This document shows positions 34,137 to 42,648 of a DNA stretch of 64,000 nucleotides, in pieces. A program made the translations under genes and the position numbers. The first letter of the stretch is position 1, and every line of letters starts with the position of its first letter. Under the pieces are notes generated by a model. That model was not told where the DNA came from. It saw only the letters and a list, made by a program, of their open reading frames with translations, and did not search any database. Source of the stretch: Leptospirillum sp. (GTDB lineage Bacteria; Nitrospirota; Leptospirillia; Leptospirillales; Leptospirillaceae); contig DAHUYM010000007.1 in NCBI GenBank assembly GCA_027315205.1, positions 1-64,000 on the forward strand, read 5' to 3'.

Positions 34137-35222
34137 CTAATCCGAATGGTGGTGATGGTGTCCGGATTCGACGGGCTGGCCCTTGAATTTCGGGTTCTCG
34201 AAAATCCCGTACCCTTTTTTCATGGATTGGGTGTAGTAGAAATCCGGATCGTACGTCTTGTCCTTGTCCTTCCAGACATACCAATCCTCTTTCGGGATCC
34301 CGTCGTACTCGACGACCGTCATGGGCCCCCCCATCTCCTTGCCGTTGTTTGTCATGTGGCGGTCGATGTGGTCGTGCATGACGAACCGGCCGGGGTTGTT
34401 CATCCGGACGATGGCGTCATAGCGTTCTCCTGGTCCCACGAGGATCGTGTCGACGAAATAGGGACGGGGAAGAGGGTACCCGTCCTTCCGGACGATCAGC
34501 ATGTCGTGCCCGTGAAGGTGGATCTCGTGGAATTCATCGCCGGCCCCGTAGAAATGCAGCCGGATGATGTCTCCTTTTTTGACCCGGATGGGCATATCGA
34601 GGGGAAAGGACTTTGCATTGACCGAGAAGTAGTCCGAAATGTCCCTGGGACCGCCGCCGCGCCCATAGTGCCTGGCATAGGGAGACTCCCAGGCGCTGTA
34701 CATGAGGATGAAGTCCTTCGTCACGTTCTTTTCGAGGGGACTCGGATGTTTGGGGTCGATGATGATGGGACCCCACATGCCTCTCATGGCCACATGTTCG
34801 TTGACGTTGACATGGCAGTGGTACCAGAGGCTGCCGCTCCGTTCGGCCGTCCATCGATAGGTAAAGGTGTCGCCGGGCTGGATGGCTTCCTGGGTGATCA
34901 TGGGCACCCCGTCCATTTTCCAGTTGTTCTTCTGGTTGATCCCGTGCCAGTGGATCGTGTGCGGCATGGAGGTGTTGTTCGTGACGTGGACAATGACCAT
35001 GTCCCCTTCACGCACATGAATGAGGGGACCCGGGACCTGTCCGTCGAACGCGAAGACATTGAACGTGAGATCGGGAGCGACGCGGATCGTGACTTCCTCG
35101 ATGGTCAGGTTGAACTCCCGGGTGGTGGCAGACGACGGGTCCGGGGATGAGGCGAGGAAAAAGATCGAGACAATCGCGACGGGAAGATATCTCAGGAAAC
35201 CGGCTCTGTTTCGTGAAACCAT
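34137..35222 (-). CDS. Two-domain multicopper oxidase, type 1 copper in domain 1 only
   Basis: A 361-residue exported protein (signal peptide around VAIVSIFFLASSP). Domain 1 has TIHWHG and LWYHCHVNVNEHVAMRGM, a complete type 1 plus type 2/3 set. Domain 2 has EIHLHGHD and VMHDHIDRHMTNNG, keeping the HxH ligands but with Asp where type 1 Cys would be. This is the pattern of type C two-domain oxidases, which work as trimers. The protein ends in a natural run of five histidines. Start ATG at 35222 follows AGGAG; a longer frame crosses the operator palindromes. First gene of the nirK operon. Confidence 0.88.
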   Translation of the reverse strand: MVSRNRAGFLRYLPVAIVSIFFLASSPDPSSATTREFNLTIEEVTIRVAPDLTFNVFAFDGQVPGPLIHVREGDMVIVHVTNNTSMPHTIHWHGINQKNNWKMDGVPMITQEAIQPGDTFTYRWTAERSGSLWYHCHVNVNEHVAMRGMWGPIIIDPKHPSPLEKNVTKDFILMYSAWESPYARHYGRGGGPRDISDYFSVNAKSFPLDMPIRVKKGDIIRLHFYGAGDEFHEIHLHGHDMLIVRKDGYPLPRPYFVDTILVGPGERYDAIVRMNNPGRFVMHDHIDRHMTNNGKEMGGPMTVVEYDGIPKEDWYVWKDKDKTYDPDFYYTQSMKKGYGIFENPKFKGQPVESGHHHHHSD

Positions 35223-35358
35223 GATGCACTCCTGTCGAATGAAATGGTGACGCCAATCCGGGGAATGGAAGGCAAGAAACCCCGGCGCCAATCGCTCCTT
35301 CAAGGGGGAGCGGTGAATCGGCGGGGATTTTACCGGTGACCCCGCCATCGTTTTAATA

Positions 35359-35375
35359 ATGTATTGTAAATACTT
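35359..35375. promoter_or_regulatory. Imperfect NsrR-type operator
   Basis: ATGTATTGTAAATACTT is an 8-1-8 repeat with two mismatched pairs. It lies 137 bases upstream of the multicopper oxidase start. Confidence 0.55.
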
Positions 35376-35475
35376 CTTTAATACTGGATTATTCCGTTCG
35401 GGAACCCTTCTGGAGTTCCCCGATTTCGCGTTTACGAAGTAAGGCATGCACTCAAGTTCCGTAACCCGATTATTT

Positions 35476-35492
35476 ATGTATTTTAAATACAT
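35476..35492. promoter_or_regulatory. Perfect NsrR-type operator
   Basis: ATGTATTTTAAATACAT is a perfect 8-1-8 inverted repeat and fits the NsrR consensus as I recall it from Bacillus (ATRTATYTTAAATATAT). It lies 117 bases from the imperfect copy. Confidence 0.65.
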
Positions 35493-35659
35493 TATTTAAA
35501 CACGTTCTGGAAGTCAAGGGTGAGACTGTTCGGGATATGGTAAAAATGTGGAATCGTGTTTTCCGGGAGGGTGACCGGACTCGTAAAACCGGTGGACCCC
35601 TTTTAAGGATGGCTTTTCCGATTTATGGCGGCTTTTTGCGAACCATTGCATGAAGGATT

Positions 35660-36538
35660 TCAAAGCGCACCATACTCTCCTTTCCGGGTTTCCTCCCCGG
35701 AGAAGATGTCCGGGAGCATTCTGGAAATCGCCTGGCGGATTGGTATTTCAAGATCCCGATGGGTTGGAATCGCTTTTTCCAGATGGTCGGCCAGGATCCT
35801 GACGGGAGTTTTCCGGTCGTATCCCGGCGCTTCCCGGGCCATCCGGATGGCCCGGCGACGGTAATCCTTCAGAGTATTGTAGAGAGGCATCCGGTAGGAA
35901 AGCGCGACCTCCTCGATCAATGCGATGATTTTCCCGCCGAACGTGTCGAGGTAGGCATCCAAGACCCGTGAGAAAAACACAAAGTGCCGGGATTCGTCTT
36001 TTGCGAGGGTCTGGAGAAGTTTTTTCAGGACCGGTTCCTGAACCATGCGGGCGAGGTACTGGTAGTAAAGCTGGGTCGCCTTCTCCTGCAGAAATGTGTA
36101 GGTAAAGACCTGGACCGGTTCTGAAAATCCGATCGAAAAAGGCTTGATGCATTCTTCGATGAGTTCCCGAAGAAGGATGTCCGCGTCGGGAGCGATGCCT
36201 GCGGAGAGCTGGTAGAGGGACAGGGCTTCGGCATGCCGGTCCTCTTCGACCCCCCAGCGTACGATGAAGTGGAAGAGTTCGCGGTTGTGCATGGCGTTCC
36301 GCACTTCTCTGTATCCGTCGACGGGAAACCGGGAAAGGTAGTCCTTAATATAGCCCGGCGTGTGGTTTTCAATATGGGTCACGAAGACGACCGCCTGTTT
36401 TTGCCCTTCTGTGAGAAGGGCCGGATCGACATCCGATCGCAAAGACATTTGGAACCGGTTCCAGTCGGCATCGTCCGCGAGCCGGTTATAGTCGCTGACC
36501 AGCTTCCGGAGATTGTGTGGGTCAAGAATCAAAGTCAT
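35660..36538 (-). CDS. Diiron acyl-ACP desaturase family protein
   Basis: A 292-residue all-helical protein of the fatty acid desaturase type 2 (ferritin-like diiron) family. WGVEEDRHAEALSLY and LAKDESRHFVFFSRVL provide the two ExxH halves; ENHTPGYIKDYLSRF and FLQEKATQLYYQYLA supply the other carboxylate helices. Stearoyl-ACP desaturase relatives insert a cis double bond into acyl-ACP in the cytoplasm. The ATG at 36538 follows GGAG six bases away. Stands alone. It could supply unsaturated chains for membrane lipids; other members are N-oxygenases, so the substrate is not certain. Confidence 0.78.
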   Translation of the reverse strand: MTLILDPHNLRKLVSDYNRLADDADWNRFQMSLRSDVDPALLTEGQKQAVVFVTHIENHTPGYIKDYLSRFPVDGYREVRNAMHNRELFHFIVRWGVEEDRHAEALSLYQLSAGIAPDADILLRELIEECIKPFSIGFSEPVQVFTYTFLQEKATQLYYQYLARMVQEPVLKKLLQTLAKDESRHFVFFSRVLDAYLDTFGGKIIALIEEVALSYRMPLYNTLKDYRRRAIRMAREAPGYDRKTPVRILADHLEKAIPTHRDLEIPIRQAISRMLPDIFSGEETRKGEYGAL

Positions 36539-36896
36539 GGATGCTCCACAAAGTATGGGTAAAAGAACGAGAACCGGGCACAGGCAATCTTTCAAAAGAG
36601 TGGCCGGCGATCGGGTTGTAAGGGTCGACGGTAGCGCAGAAACCCGTGAGGTCCAGGCTTCTTTCTCGGACGGCGGCGGTATAGGGGGCTCCCAGGAAAC
36701 GGTTCACGTGCCCAATGCCGAAACGGCCGAGGGTTCGGGAAGGAAGAGAATCGCACGCATTTTGAATTTCGACATTAGAGAAATCAGGTCTTGGGGCATT
36801 TTCTCGGCAACAGGCAAGCGATCAGGGAATAAAATCCTCAAAAGACTCCTTGTTCCGGGAGGGATCACGGGAGAAAAAGAAGGATCAATGTGTGAT
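36539..36896. other. Intergenic stretch with no supported gene
   Basis: Open frames of 61 to 250 codons cross this region on both strands, but none has a ribosome site or family resemblance. I see only the upstream leader of the desaturase gene. Confidence 0.5.
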
Positions 36897-36931
36897 GGAA
36901 AAAGGCATCGGGGGGAACGAGTGTCCCCCCC
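36897..36931 (-). terminator. Intrinsic terminator of the 43-residue membrane peptide gene
   Basis: A seven-base-pair stem (GGGGGGA at 36910-36916 with TCCCCCC at 36924-36930, seven-base loop) is followed on the minus strand by a T5 run at 36901-36897. It begins 14 bases past the stop codon. Confidence 0.65.
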
Positions 36932-36944
36932 CATTACTTTTTTT

Positions 36945-37076
36945 CTAGAACCCGCCGATACCTTTGATCAGCGGGAACTGGATCTTTTCGAACACGATGA
37001 ACAGGATGAACGGGGTGAGGACGACGATCAGAAAGGTGAACCAGGTTTTTTTCATCGTTTCGTCAGAGTTTCGCAT
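36945..37076 (-). CDS. 43-residue single-pass membrane peptide
   Basis: MRNSDETMKK leads into one membrane helix (WFTFLIVVLTPFILFIVF) and a short tail EKIQFPLIKGIGGF. The ATG at 37076 follows GAGGAG with a five-base gap, a very good ribosome site. Upstream are a sigma-54 promoter and phased activator sites; downstream is a terminator, so it is a complete transcription unit. Size and topology recall small subunits of membrane complexes (KdpF or CcoQ type), but the sequence does not identify it. Confidence 0.75.
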   Translation of the reverse strand: MRNSDETMKKTWFTFLIVVLTPFILFIVFEKIQFPLIKGIGGF

Positions 37077-37153
37077 TTTTTCTCCTCAGGTTTTATGAAA
37101 ATAATGCGTTCATACCGGATCCCTTCCTCCGATACGGTGCGTCCCGACGAAGA

Positions 37154-37169
37154 AGCAAGGAGGATGCCG
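37154..37169 (-). promoter_or_regulatory. Sigma-54 promoter of the 43-residue peptide gene
   Basis: On the minus strand CGGCATCCTCCTTGCT has GG and GC twelve bases apart, the required -24/-12 spacing. Transcription would begin near 37143, about 67 bases before the start codon. Confidence 0.65.
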
Positions 37170-37255
37170 GAAATAGGACGGATGACGTATCCCGCTAGGA
37201 TTGTTGAAAAAATGGGGTTCGATATCGGATCAAGCGTCGGTAGGGAGTGCCATCG

Positions 37256-37314
37256 GGTTTCATGAATGAAACCGGAGATGAAACGAATGTTTCAGGAGTG
37301 AAACCGTATGTTCA
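37256..37314 (-). promoter_or_regulatory. Three phased activator sites (UAS) for the sigma-54 regulator
   Basis: GGTTTCA-N4-TGAAACC (37256-37273) and TGAAAC-N4-GTTTCA (37279-37294) are perfect inverted repeats; TGAAAC-N4-TGTTCA (37299-37314) is an imperfect third. Centres are 22 and 20 bases apart, two helical turns each. They lie about 90-145 bases upstream of the promoter, as enhancer sites do. Confidence 0.7.
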
Positions 37315-38670
37315 GGAGGAGAGGTCCAGCCGTTTCATTTTTCGCCATAGAGTGACACGACTGATCCCCAGGGATTTGGACGCTTCGGAGATGCGTCCCC
37401 TGGCCTGAAACAGGGCTTTTTTGATCCTCTGGCGTTCGAACTCCTGGAGGGTCTGCTCATGCAAGGGGCGTCCCGGTGAATCGCTGAGTGCCATATTCGG
37501 TTCTTGCCGCAAGAGCAGTTTGCGGATCGAAGGCGGGACCCGGTCGAGGGTCAGGTTGTCGAGGGGTTCGGACAGGGACAGGAGCGTTTCCACCATGTGT
37601 CGAAGTTCACGGATATTGCCCGGAAAATCGTAAGAGGCCATGACATCGATCAGTTCGGATGCGAGGGTGGGAGCGGGCAACCCGGTGCGACGGCTCCATT
37701 CCGATCGGAAATGTTCCAAAAGAACCGGAATGTCTTTCGGTCGCTCCCGGAGGGGGGGTATTTCGAGGGACAGGCCGTTGAGCCGGTAAAAAAGATCCGG
37801 ACGAAGACGGTGTTCTCTCAGGAGATCTTCAGGGGATTCGTTCGTCGCCGCGATGATGCGCACATCAACTTTTTGCGTATGCCGGGATCCGATCGGTTCG
37901 AAGGTACTGTTCTCCAGGAACCGGAGGAGTTTCATTTGCACCGCATGGGAAATATTCTGGATCTCGTCTAGGAACAGCGTCCCACCGTTTGACTGGTACA
38001 GTTTTCCGAGTTGATCCTGCATGGCTCCGGTGAAGGCGCCCCGGATATGACCGAAAAGGGCGTCTTCGATCAGTGTTTCGGGAACGAGCGAAAGGTCGAG
38101 AACGACGAACGGGCCCTTGCGCCGGTCGCTTTCCTCATGGATAAGTCTCGCGAAGCATTCCTTTCCGGTTCCCGTTTCCCCAACGAGAAGGATGGGGATG
38201 TTCGTTCGGGCGATCTTTGGAATGACGGGACGAAGTTCCTCGACCCATGTGCTCGTCGGTGCCATGGATGAAAGTGAATTATCCCCGGTTTTCGCTTCGC
38301 CCACCCGGACACTTTTCAAGAGGCCGAGCAAATGTCCGTCCTTGTCGCTGACCGTTTGGGTCTGTATGACAAACGGGGGACGAATGGGCGTGAAACAGCA
38401 CGTCTGGAAAACCGCATCCCCGCTCTTCATGTCCGGATTTTTGGGGGCTGAAGCGGTACATTGGTTCTGGCAGAGCTTGCCTTCAAGAAGATCCCGGCAT
38501 GTCGGCTCATCGGGCATCGATTCAAACCCCAGGAGGTGACGGGCCTCGGGGGAGATCCAGTGAATCCGGTAGTCAGTGCCGATAAAGAGAGAGGGGAGTC
38601 CTGCCGAGCCCGCGATCGAATCCAGGATGGTTGGGGCTTGAAGATTCCAGGAAAAGGTGTCCGCACGCAT
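37312..38670 (-). CDS. Sigma-54-dependent enhancer-binding regulator with PAS domain
   Basis: A 452-residue activator. An N-terminal PAS-type sensor (about 10-140: LFIGTDYRIHWISPEARHLLGF) contains a cysteine cluster (C..C...C, later CC) that may bind a metal or Fe-S cluster. The AAA+ domain has Walker A VGETGTGKE (about 162), the sigma-54 contact loop GAFTGA (about 210) and LFLDEI. The C-terminus has a Fis-type helix-turn-helix (RISEASKSLGISRVTLWRKMKRL). The ATG at 38670 follows GGGAGG; the longer ATG at 38727 has no good site. Its stop touches the third activator site, and its likely target is the adjacent peptide gene. Confidence 0.88.
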   Translation of the reverse strand: MRADTFSWNLQAPTILDSIAGSAGLPSLFIGTDYRIHWISPEARHLLGFESMPDEPTCRDLLEGKLCQNQCTASAPKNPDMKSGDAVFQTCCFTPIRPPFVIQTQTVSDKDGHLLGLLKSVRVGEAKTGDNSLSSMAPTSTWVEELRPVIPKIARTNIPILLVGETGTGKECFARLIHEESDRRKGPFVVLDLSLVPETLIEDALFGHIRGAFTGAMQDQLGKLYQSNGGTLFLDEIQNISHAVQMKLLRFLENSTFEPIGSRHTQKVDVRIIAATNESPEDLLREHRLRPDLFYRLNGLSLEIPPLRERPKDIPVLLEHFRSEWSRRTGLPAPTLASELIDVMASYDFPGNIRELRHMVETLLSLSEPLDNLTLDRVPPSIRKLLLRQEPNMALSDSPGRPLHEQTLQEFERQRIKKALFQARGRISEASKSLGISRVTLWRKMKRLDLSS

Positions 38671-38782
38671 GGGAACCGCCTCCCGGGAATTCGGCCGGGA
38701 AGGGGAGCTTCTTTGGGAGGAATCCATAAAAAGAAGCATACCACTACGATGCCGCGAATCAAAAAGTTTTTTTATTTGGCTT

Positions 38783-40174
38783 TCACACGAGGTCTTCAGC
38801 GATTGAAAGCAGGTCAAGCAGCTCTTTATGGATCTCATCCCTGCGTTGTGCCGTCAGGCCCTCAAATCTAAGAACCAGGGCCGGCTGGGTGTTGGATGCC
38901 CTGACAAGGCCCCAGCCATCCGGGTATTCGACCCGGATGCCATCGATATCGTTGAAGGGAATTCCGCGTTCCAGAAGAAGTGGCTTCATCGCCTCGACCA
39001 CCCTGAATTTCACTGAATCGGGGCAGTCTCTTCGGATCTCCGGGGTGGAATAGGTTTTGGGAACCGGCTCCAGAAGCTCGGATAGAGTGGATTGCTTCTG
39101 CACCAGGAGTTCCAGGAGTCTGAGCCCTGCGTAAAGTGCGTCGTCGAACCCGTAGTATCGGTCGGCAAAAAAGATATGACCGCTCATTTCCCCCGCAAAC
39201 GGAGACCCTGTTTCCTTCATCTTGGCCTTGATCAGGGAATGGCCGGCTTTCCACATGAGGGGCTTTCCGCCCATCTTCCGGATTTCGTCATAGAGAACCT
39301 TGGAGGCCTTGACCTCGGAAATGATGATCGATCCGGGGAGTTCGGCCAGGACTTGAGCCGAAAACAGGATCATGAGCTGGTCCCCGTAAAGGATTTCTCC
39401 CTTTTCGGTGACGACCCCGATCCGGTCGGTATCTCCGTCGAAGGCGATCCCGACGTCAGCGCCGGAACCTTTGACCTCGTGTACGAGCTGTCTCAAGTTT
39501 TCGGGGACGGTCGGGTCGGGATGATGGTTCGGGAACCGGCCGTCGGGTGTTTCGAAAAGAATCTTGATGTCGGCCCCTGCCGCACGGAAAAGATCTCCGG
39601 CAACCAGCCCCGCCGTTCCGTTTCCGCAATCGAGAATGACCCGGACGGGTCTTCCCTTGAACGGGGCAAGGGGGCCTATTTTTTCGGTAATTTCACGGAT
39701 ATAGGCGTCCCGGACCGGAGAAGTGACGACCTTTCCTTTTGGGCCGGGCTGGCCATTCGAAGGGCGTCCGGCCCGGATCTTCTCCCGGATCTCCTGGATA
39801 GCGGTTCCGTATAGGGTTTCCTTTCCGATCGCGAGCTTGATCCCGTTATCCTCCGACGGGTTGTGGCTCCCCGTGACCATGATCCCCCCGTCGACGGGAA
39901 GGGTGAACAGGGAATAGTAGAGGAGGGGAGTCGGAACGGTTCCGATGTCCATTACCTGGATCCCGGAGGAGGTCAGGGCGTTGATGAGGGTGTCCGAAAT
40001 GCGAGGGGAGGAAAGGCGGACGTCCCGCCCCAACGAGACGGAGTGCCCTCCTTTCGCCTTGAGCATGGAGGCGTACGCCCGGCCGATTCCGTCGACGACG
40101 CCATTGGTGAGATCGGGGTCGGCTTTTCCACGGATATCGTATTCTCGAAAGATTTTTGGATTGGGTTCGATCAT
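38783..40174 (-). CDS. algC: Phosphomannomutase / phosphoglucomutase
   Basis: A 463-residue alpha-D-phosphohexomutase of normal length. The phosphoserine loop is MVTGSHNPSEDNGIKL; the metal loop is AFDGDTDRIGVV; the sugar loop is GEMSGHIFF; the phosphate-binding loop is RASNTQPALVLRFE. It interconverts mannose-6-P and mannose-1-P (and glucose phosphates). It overlaps manC by four bases, so together they supply GDP-mannose precursors for polysaccharide. Confidence 0.93.
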   Translation of the reverse strand: MIEPNPKIFREYDIRGKADPDLTNGVVDGIGRAYASMLKAKGGHSVSLGRDVRLSSPRISDTLINALTSSGIQVMDIGTVPTPLLYYSLFTLPVDGGIMVTGSHNPSEDNGIKLAIGKETLYGTAIQEIREKIRAGRPSNGQPGPKGKVVTSPVRDAYIREITEKIGPLAPFKGRPVRVILDCGNGTAGLVAGDLFRAAGADIKILFETPDGRFPNHHPDPTVPENLRQLVHEVKGSGADVGIAFDGDTDRIGVVTEKGEILYGDQLMILFSAQVLAELPGSIIISEVKASKVLYDEIRKMGGKPLMWKAGHSLIKAKMKETGSPFAGEMSGHIFFADRYYGFDDALYAGLRLLELLVQKQSTLSELLEPVPKTYSTPEIRRDCPDSVKFRVVEAMKPLLLERGIPFNDIDGIRVEYPDGWGLVRASNTQPALVLRFEGLTAQRRDEIHKELLDLLSIAEDLV

Positions 40175-41655
40175 GAAGCGGATCCTTCCTGGGACTGGAA
40201 GGGCTGGGAATCGTCGGAAGGGGTGAGTCGCTGGTAATCGTCGGAAAAACGAATGATGTCGTCCTCTTCGAGGTATTCCCCGTTCTGGACTTCGATGAAC
40301 ACCAGGGGTACCTTTCCGGGGTTTTCGATCCGGTGACGGGTGGTTTTGGGGATGTCGATGCTTTGGTTCACGTGCAGAAACACTTCCTGATCATCGAGCG
40401 TGACCTTTGCGGTTCCCGAGATGACGACCCAGTGTTCCGAACGATGGAGGTGCATCTGATAACTGAGGCGGGATTTCGGATTGACTGTCACATTCTTGAT
40501 CTTGTAGTGGGGGCCTTGGTCGAGGATCGTGTATTGGCCCCACGGACGATGCGTCGTCCGGTGTTCCATTGCCTCGATGCGGTTCTTGCTCTTCAGCTCC
40601 GAGACGACTTCCCGGACCCTCTGGGCCTCGTCCTTGTGGCACACAAGGGTGGCATCTTCCGTGTCCACGACGATAAGGTCCTTTACGCCGATGACGGCAA
40701 GTACGCGCTTGTCCCCATAGAGGATGCAGTCTTTGTTGTGGACCGACATGACATTGCCCCTCAGGACGTTCCCGAGGACGTCCCGGTCGGAAATTTCGTC
40801 CAGGGCGCTCCAGCTGCCGACATCTTTCCAGTCGAGGGATGCGGAGATGGTCCAGACATTTTTCGAATGCTCGAGGAGGCCGTAGTCCACGGACGTGTTG
40901 GGAGCTTTGGTATAGAGTTTTTTCAGGGCTTTTGTCTCGCCGGGGGTCCCGATCGCCGCCCGGAATGCGTCGACATGCTCGAAGAAGGCGTGTTGGTATT
41001 CCTTCAGTTCGTCAAGGAAAACCGAGGCCCTGAAGACGAACATTCCGCTGTTCCAGAGGTGGCTTCTCCGGGACAGGAACGATTCGGCGGTTTCCCGATC
41101 GGGTTTTTCCACAAAGCGCCGGACCGAGTACACGGGCGCCATGGGAGTCGACACCAACGGCTGGATTTCCCCGAGTTCGAGGTATCCGAAACCGGTTTCG
41201 GGACGTTTGGGCTCGATGCCGAACGTCAGGATCACGTCCTGGCGTTCGGCGATGAGACAGGCCTGTTTCATGAGGGCGAGAAAATTCTCCTGGGGACCGA
41301 TCAGGTGGTCGCTTGCCATGATGGCGAGAACGCCCTCGGGGTCGTCCTTCTGGACCAGGGCCGAAGCGATCGCCAGCGGAGCCAGCGTATTCATCGATTT
41401 TGGTTCGACGAAGACGTGCAGGGGAATTCCCTCGGTTCCGACGGTCCTGAGAACCCGCCGGGTTTCGGATTCGTGCTTGGGCCCGACCATGATCCACAAA
41501 CGCTCCGCCGGGATCAGGGGGAGGATCCTGTCGACCGTGCCCTGGAGAAGGGATTCCGAACCGTAGAGTGAGAGGAACTGCTTGGGAAAAAGTTCCCGGC
41601 TCAAGGGCCAAAACCGCGTTCCGGACCCTCCTGCCATGATGACTCCGTGCCACAT
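40171..41655 (-). CDS. manC: Bifunctional mannose-1-phosphate guanylyltransferase / mannose-6-phosphate isomerase
   Basis: A 494-residue protein. The N-terminal nucleotidyltransferase has MAGGSGTRFWPLSRELFPKQF and, later, FVEKPDRETAESF. The C-terminal cupin (type II isomerase) has RPWGQYTILDQGPHYKIKNVTVNPKSRLSYQMHLHRSEHWVV and HRIENPGKVPLVFIEVQNGEY. It makes GDP-mannose and supplies mannose-6-P for exopolysaccharide. First gene of an operon with the mutase. A 14-base palindrome lies upstream at 41694-41707. Confidence 0.95.
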   Translation of the reverse strand: MWHGVIMAGGSGTRFWPLSRELFPKQFLSLYGSESLLQGTVDRILPLIPAERLWIMVGPKHESETRRVLRTVGTEGIPLHVFVEPKSMNTLAPLAIASALVQKDDPEGVLAIMASDHLIGPQENFLALMKQACLIAERQDVILTFGIEPKRPETGFGYLELGEIQPLVSTPMAPVYSVRRFVEKPDRETAESFLSRRSHLWNSGMFVFRASVFLDELKEYQHAFFEHVDAFRAAIGTPGETKALKKLYTKAPNTSVDYGLLEHSKNVWTISASLDWKDVGSWSALDEISDRDVLGNVLRGNVMSVHNKDCILYGDKRVLAVIGVKDLIVVDTEDATLVCHKDEAQRVREVVSELKSKNRIEAMEHRTTHRPWGQYTILDQGPHYKIKNVTVNPKSRLSYQMHLHRSEHWVVISGTAKVTLDDQEVFLHVNQSIDIPKTTRHRIENPGKVPLVFIEVQNGEYLEEDDIIRFSDDYQRLTPSDDSQPFQSQEGSAS

Positions 41656-41693
41656 GACAAAACCTCCTGTACGGCATCGATTATAACCCCGTG

Positions 41694-41707
41694 AATCAGG
41701 CCTGATT
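41694..41707. promoter_or_regulatory. Perfect palindrome upstream of manC
   Basis: AATCAGGCCTGATT is a perfect 14-base palindrome 39 bases from the manC start codon. It could be an operator for the GDP-mannose operon; no promoter elements were defined around it. Confidence 0.35.
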
Positions 41708-41757
41708 ACTTATCGTAAACCTATCAGATAACATGAGAAAGGGCAAGGGAAGGTCCG

Positions 41758-42606
41758 CTAGGGAGCCGGAGGCCACGAAAGATAAAGCCGGGCTTGGAAT
41801 CGTGAAAGAAACGATTCCCGGATCCGGTCCGGAAGAAGGGCAAGAAGGGAGATTCCAAGGCTCATGGGCAAGGGAAAATTCAGTTCGGAAGGGGCCGAAG
41901 AGGATTTTCGCCGGATGATCCTCGCCGCCTCGTCGGCGTCCATGACGAACGGCATGGGATAGGGGTTGTCCCGTGTCATTTCCGTTCGGATGAATCCCGG
42001 GTTTACGATGGTCAGATCGATGCCTCGTGGTGACAGAGCAAGCCGCAACGATCCCGCCCATCGGTTGATGGCGGCTTTGGAAGCGCAGTATCCTGCGGCG
42101 CCGGGAAGGGCAAGTTTGGCCGCAAGGCTCGAAATGACGAGGATCTGTCCGCGTCCGGCAGCGAGCAGGGACGGGATGAAGGGAAGAATGGTGTGCCGGA
42201 CGCCGTGGAAGTTGGTATCGATGAGATCTTTGTCGTCTTGGTCGAACGATCCGAGATGATTTCCACGGGTTCCTGCATTGGCGATGACGATATCCGGGAC
42301 CCCGGCGTTTTTGAGGAAAGAGTCCGCCGATTCTGCCATGAAATTTCTGTCGCGTACATCTCCTGTGAATACGAACGGGACCGAACCGGCACGGGACAGG
42401 ATGTCTCCCAGTGCGTAAAGTTTCTCCTTTCGACGGGCGACGATTCCGATCTTCGTTCCCGCTTCCGCATATTCACGCGCCAAGGCGTGGCCCAGGCCAG
42501 ACGAAGCGCCGGTGACGAAGACGGTTTTCCGAGGATTGCGGGTTTTCAATGGTCGGATCCGGAATCGTTGTTGGAAAGGGGATTTTTGGCTCGGCACTTT
42601 CCTCAT
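41758..42606 (-). CDS. Short-chain dehydrogenase/reductase
   Basis: A 282-residue SDR. The cofactor motif is TGASSGLGHALAREYAEAG with RR after strand 2, favouring NADP(H). NAG is at about 120, and the active site is the S...YCASK tetrad. The C-terminal 50 residues are hydrophobic (LPMSLGISLLALLPDRI), which suggests membrane association. The ATG at 42606 gives a normal N-terminus; an in-frame extension would overlap era. Substrate unknown. Confidence 0.85.
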   Translation of the reverse strand: MRKVPSQKSPFQQRFRIRPLKTRNPRKTVFVTGASSGLGHALAREYAEAGTKIGIVARRKEKLYALGDILSRAGSVPFVFTGDVRDRNFMAESADSFLKNAGVPDIVIANAGTRGNHLGSFDQDDKDLIDTNFHGVRHTILPFIPSLLAAGRGQILVISSLAAKLALPGAAGYCASKAAINRWAGSLRLALSPRGIDLTIVNPGFIRTEMTRDNPYPMPFVMDADEAARIIRRKSSSAPSELNFPLPMSLGISLLALLPDRIRESFLSRFQARLYLSWPPAP

Positions 42607-42648
42607 GATAGACTCGACCGAAGTAGAATTACAAAGAACGGGGGCAGA

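Larger units (their letters stand above)
35223..35659. other. Intergenic regulatory region upstream of the copper oxidase operon
   Basis: About 437 bases without a gene. It contains the two NsrR-type palindromes listed separately and AT-rich flanks that should hold the promoter. No RNA gene or convincing small frame was seen. Confidence 0.6.

Noticed and set aside
34008-35150. 380-codon frame opposite the multicopper oxidase
   Set aside because: Antisense to clear copper-oxidase motifs; Asp/Val-rich composition typical of a shadow frame.
36513-37265. 250-codon plus-strand frame across the sigma-54 circuit
   Set aside because: Runs antisense through the 43-residue peptide, its terminator and promoter; no family content.
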